A stretch of 44,760 nt of DNA from Asaia bogorensis (GTDB lineage: Bacteria; Pseudomonadota; Alphaproteobacteria; Acetobacterales; Acetobacteraceae). The stretch lies in NCBI GenBank assembly GCA_945874805.1, contig CAMCJI010000003.1:1-44760 (forward strand). Direction: 5' to 3'. Numbering within the stretch: position 1 is the first letter of the stretch; the number at the start of each line of letters is the position of its first letter. Both the position numbers and the translations under genes were made by a program. Below the pieces are notes generated by a model that did no database searches, was not told the DNA's origin, and saw nothing but the letters and a program-made list of their open reading frames with translations. Below are positions 44,512-44,760 of this stretch, in pieces.

Positions 44512-44760
44512 GGGGCTGGCCTAGATAAGCCGAAAAGGGCTTATTTGCCAGATGGTTACACGACGTCGTCGGAGCCGGCTTTCTGCTAACGTGCAGCGCG
44601 AGCTTGTTAGTCATTTCGTCGCTGGATCGCCGGCACGAACTGCCGCTGCCGTGGTGGGCGTCAATCGCCACACCGCTACTCTGTTCTTCCACAAGCTGCG
44701 CGAACTCATCGCCGAGCAGCTGGCGCTCGAGACGCCGCAACTCCTCTCGGGCGAGATCGA
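44512..44760 (+). mobile_element. IS1595-type insertion sequence, left end (cut by window)
   Basis: The terminal inverted repeat GGGGCTGGCCTAGATAAGCC begins at 44512, a form I recognise from the IS1595/IS1016 type. A transposase start follows 40 nt later. The right end and the target duplication lie outside the window; the eight bases before the IR (44504–44511) are AAAGTTTT, matching the typical 8-bp A/T-rich target. Confidence 0.8.
44552..44760 (+). CDS. IS1595-family transposase, N-terminal part
   Basis: Translation from ATG 44552 gives about 69 residues (MVTRRRRSRLSANVQRELV…, then a helix-turn-helix region NRHTATLFFHKLRELI and a start of the catalytic region with LLSGEIE). This is the N-terminus of an ISXO2-like DDE transposase; the Asp following GEIE, expected as the first of the catalytic triad, would lie just beyond the window. 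The frame is open to the edge; no stop is seen. Confidence 0.85.
   Translation, partial: MVTRRRRSRLSANVQRELVSHFVAGSPARTAAAVVGVNRHTATLFFHKLRELIAEQLALETPQLLSGEI

Overview
The window is about 45 kb of GC-rich DNA. Gene content and protein sequences point to an alphaproteobacterium of the Rhodospirillales, most likely Acetobacteraceae. The F1 operon atpHAGDC lacks the Fo genes, amidase–PBP1A–prfB sits divergent to RNase E, and there are tripartite tricarboxylate transporter genes and AT-rich interspersed palindromes. The family assignment is inference from recall; no database was searched.

Layout. 1–3.4 kb: arginine biosynthesis (argD–argF, minus), then divergent recX and a small zincin gene. 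3.4–4.4 kb: an AT-rich MITE-like palindromic element followed by a small basic protein of unknown function (paralogue A). 4.4–11.4 kb, minus: an S9 peptidase, prfB with its programmed frameshift, PBP1A and an N-acetylmuramoyl-L-alanine amidase. 11.4–18 kb, plus: a long leader and rne, then tctB–tctA–tctC. 18.2–23.8 kb, minus: an asparaginase-family gene followed by a carbohydrate-type ABC importer (ATPase, binding protein, two permeases). 23.9–25.4 kb, plus: a fumarylacetoacetate hydrolase-family enzyme and exonuclease III. 25.6–30.5 kb: atpHAGDC. 30.6–31.3 kb: paralogue B of the unknown family. 31.4–34 kb: SDR–MDR–SDR oxidoreductases. 34–40.7 kb: a compact surface-polysaccharide operon (AsnB-type amidotransferase, flippase, fused Gfo/Idh–epimerase, glycosyltransferase). 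40.7–44.3 kb, minus: pirin, MarR, universal stress protein and an APH–P-loop kinase fusion. 44.35 kb to the end: a second palindromic element interrupted by the left end of an IS1595-type insertion sequence.

Most genes are ordinary. The parts least explained by known families are three. The two paralogues of the small basic protein both lie directly behind a near-consensus sigma70 promoter placed so that transcription should start at or next to the ATG (leaderless), and they share an identical 29-nt 3' end that can fold. The palindromic element occurs twice, once hit by an IS. The asparaginase-family protein lacks the catalytic aspartate of the family. Also notable are the prfB frameshift, the Gfo/Idh–SDR fusion, a palindrome in front of pirin next to a MarR gene, and the Usp–kinase pair.
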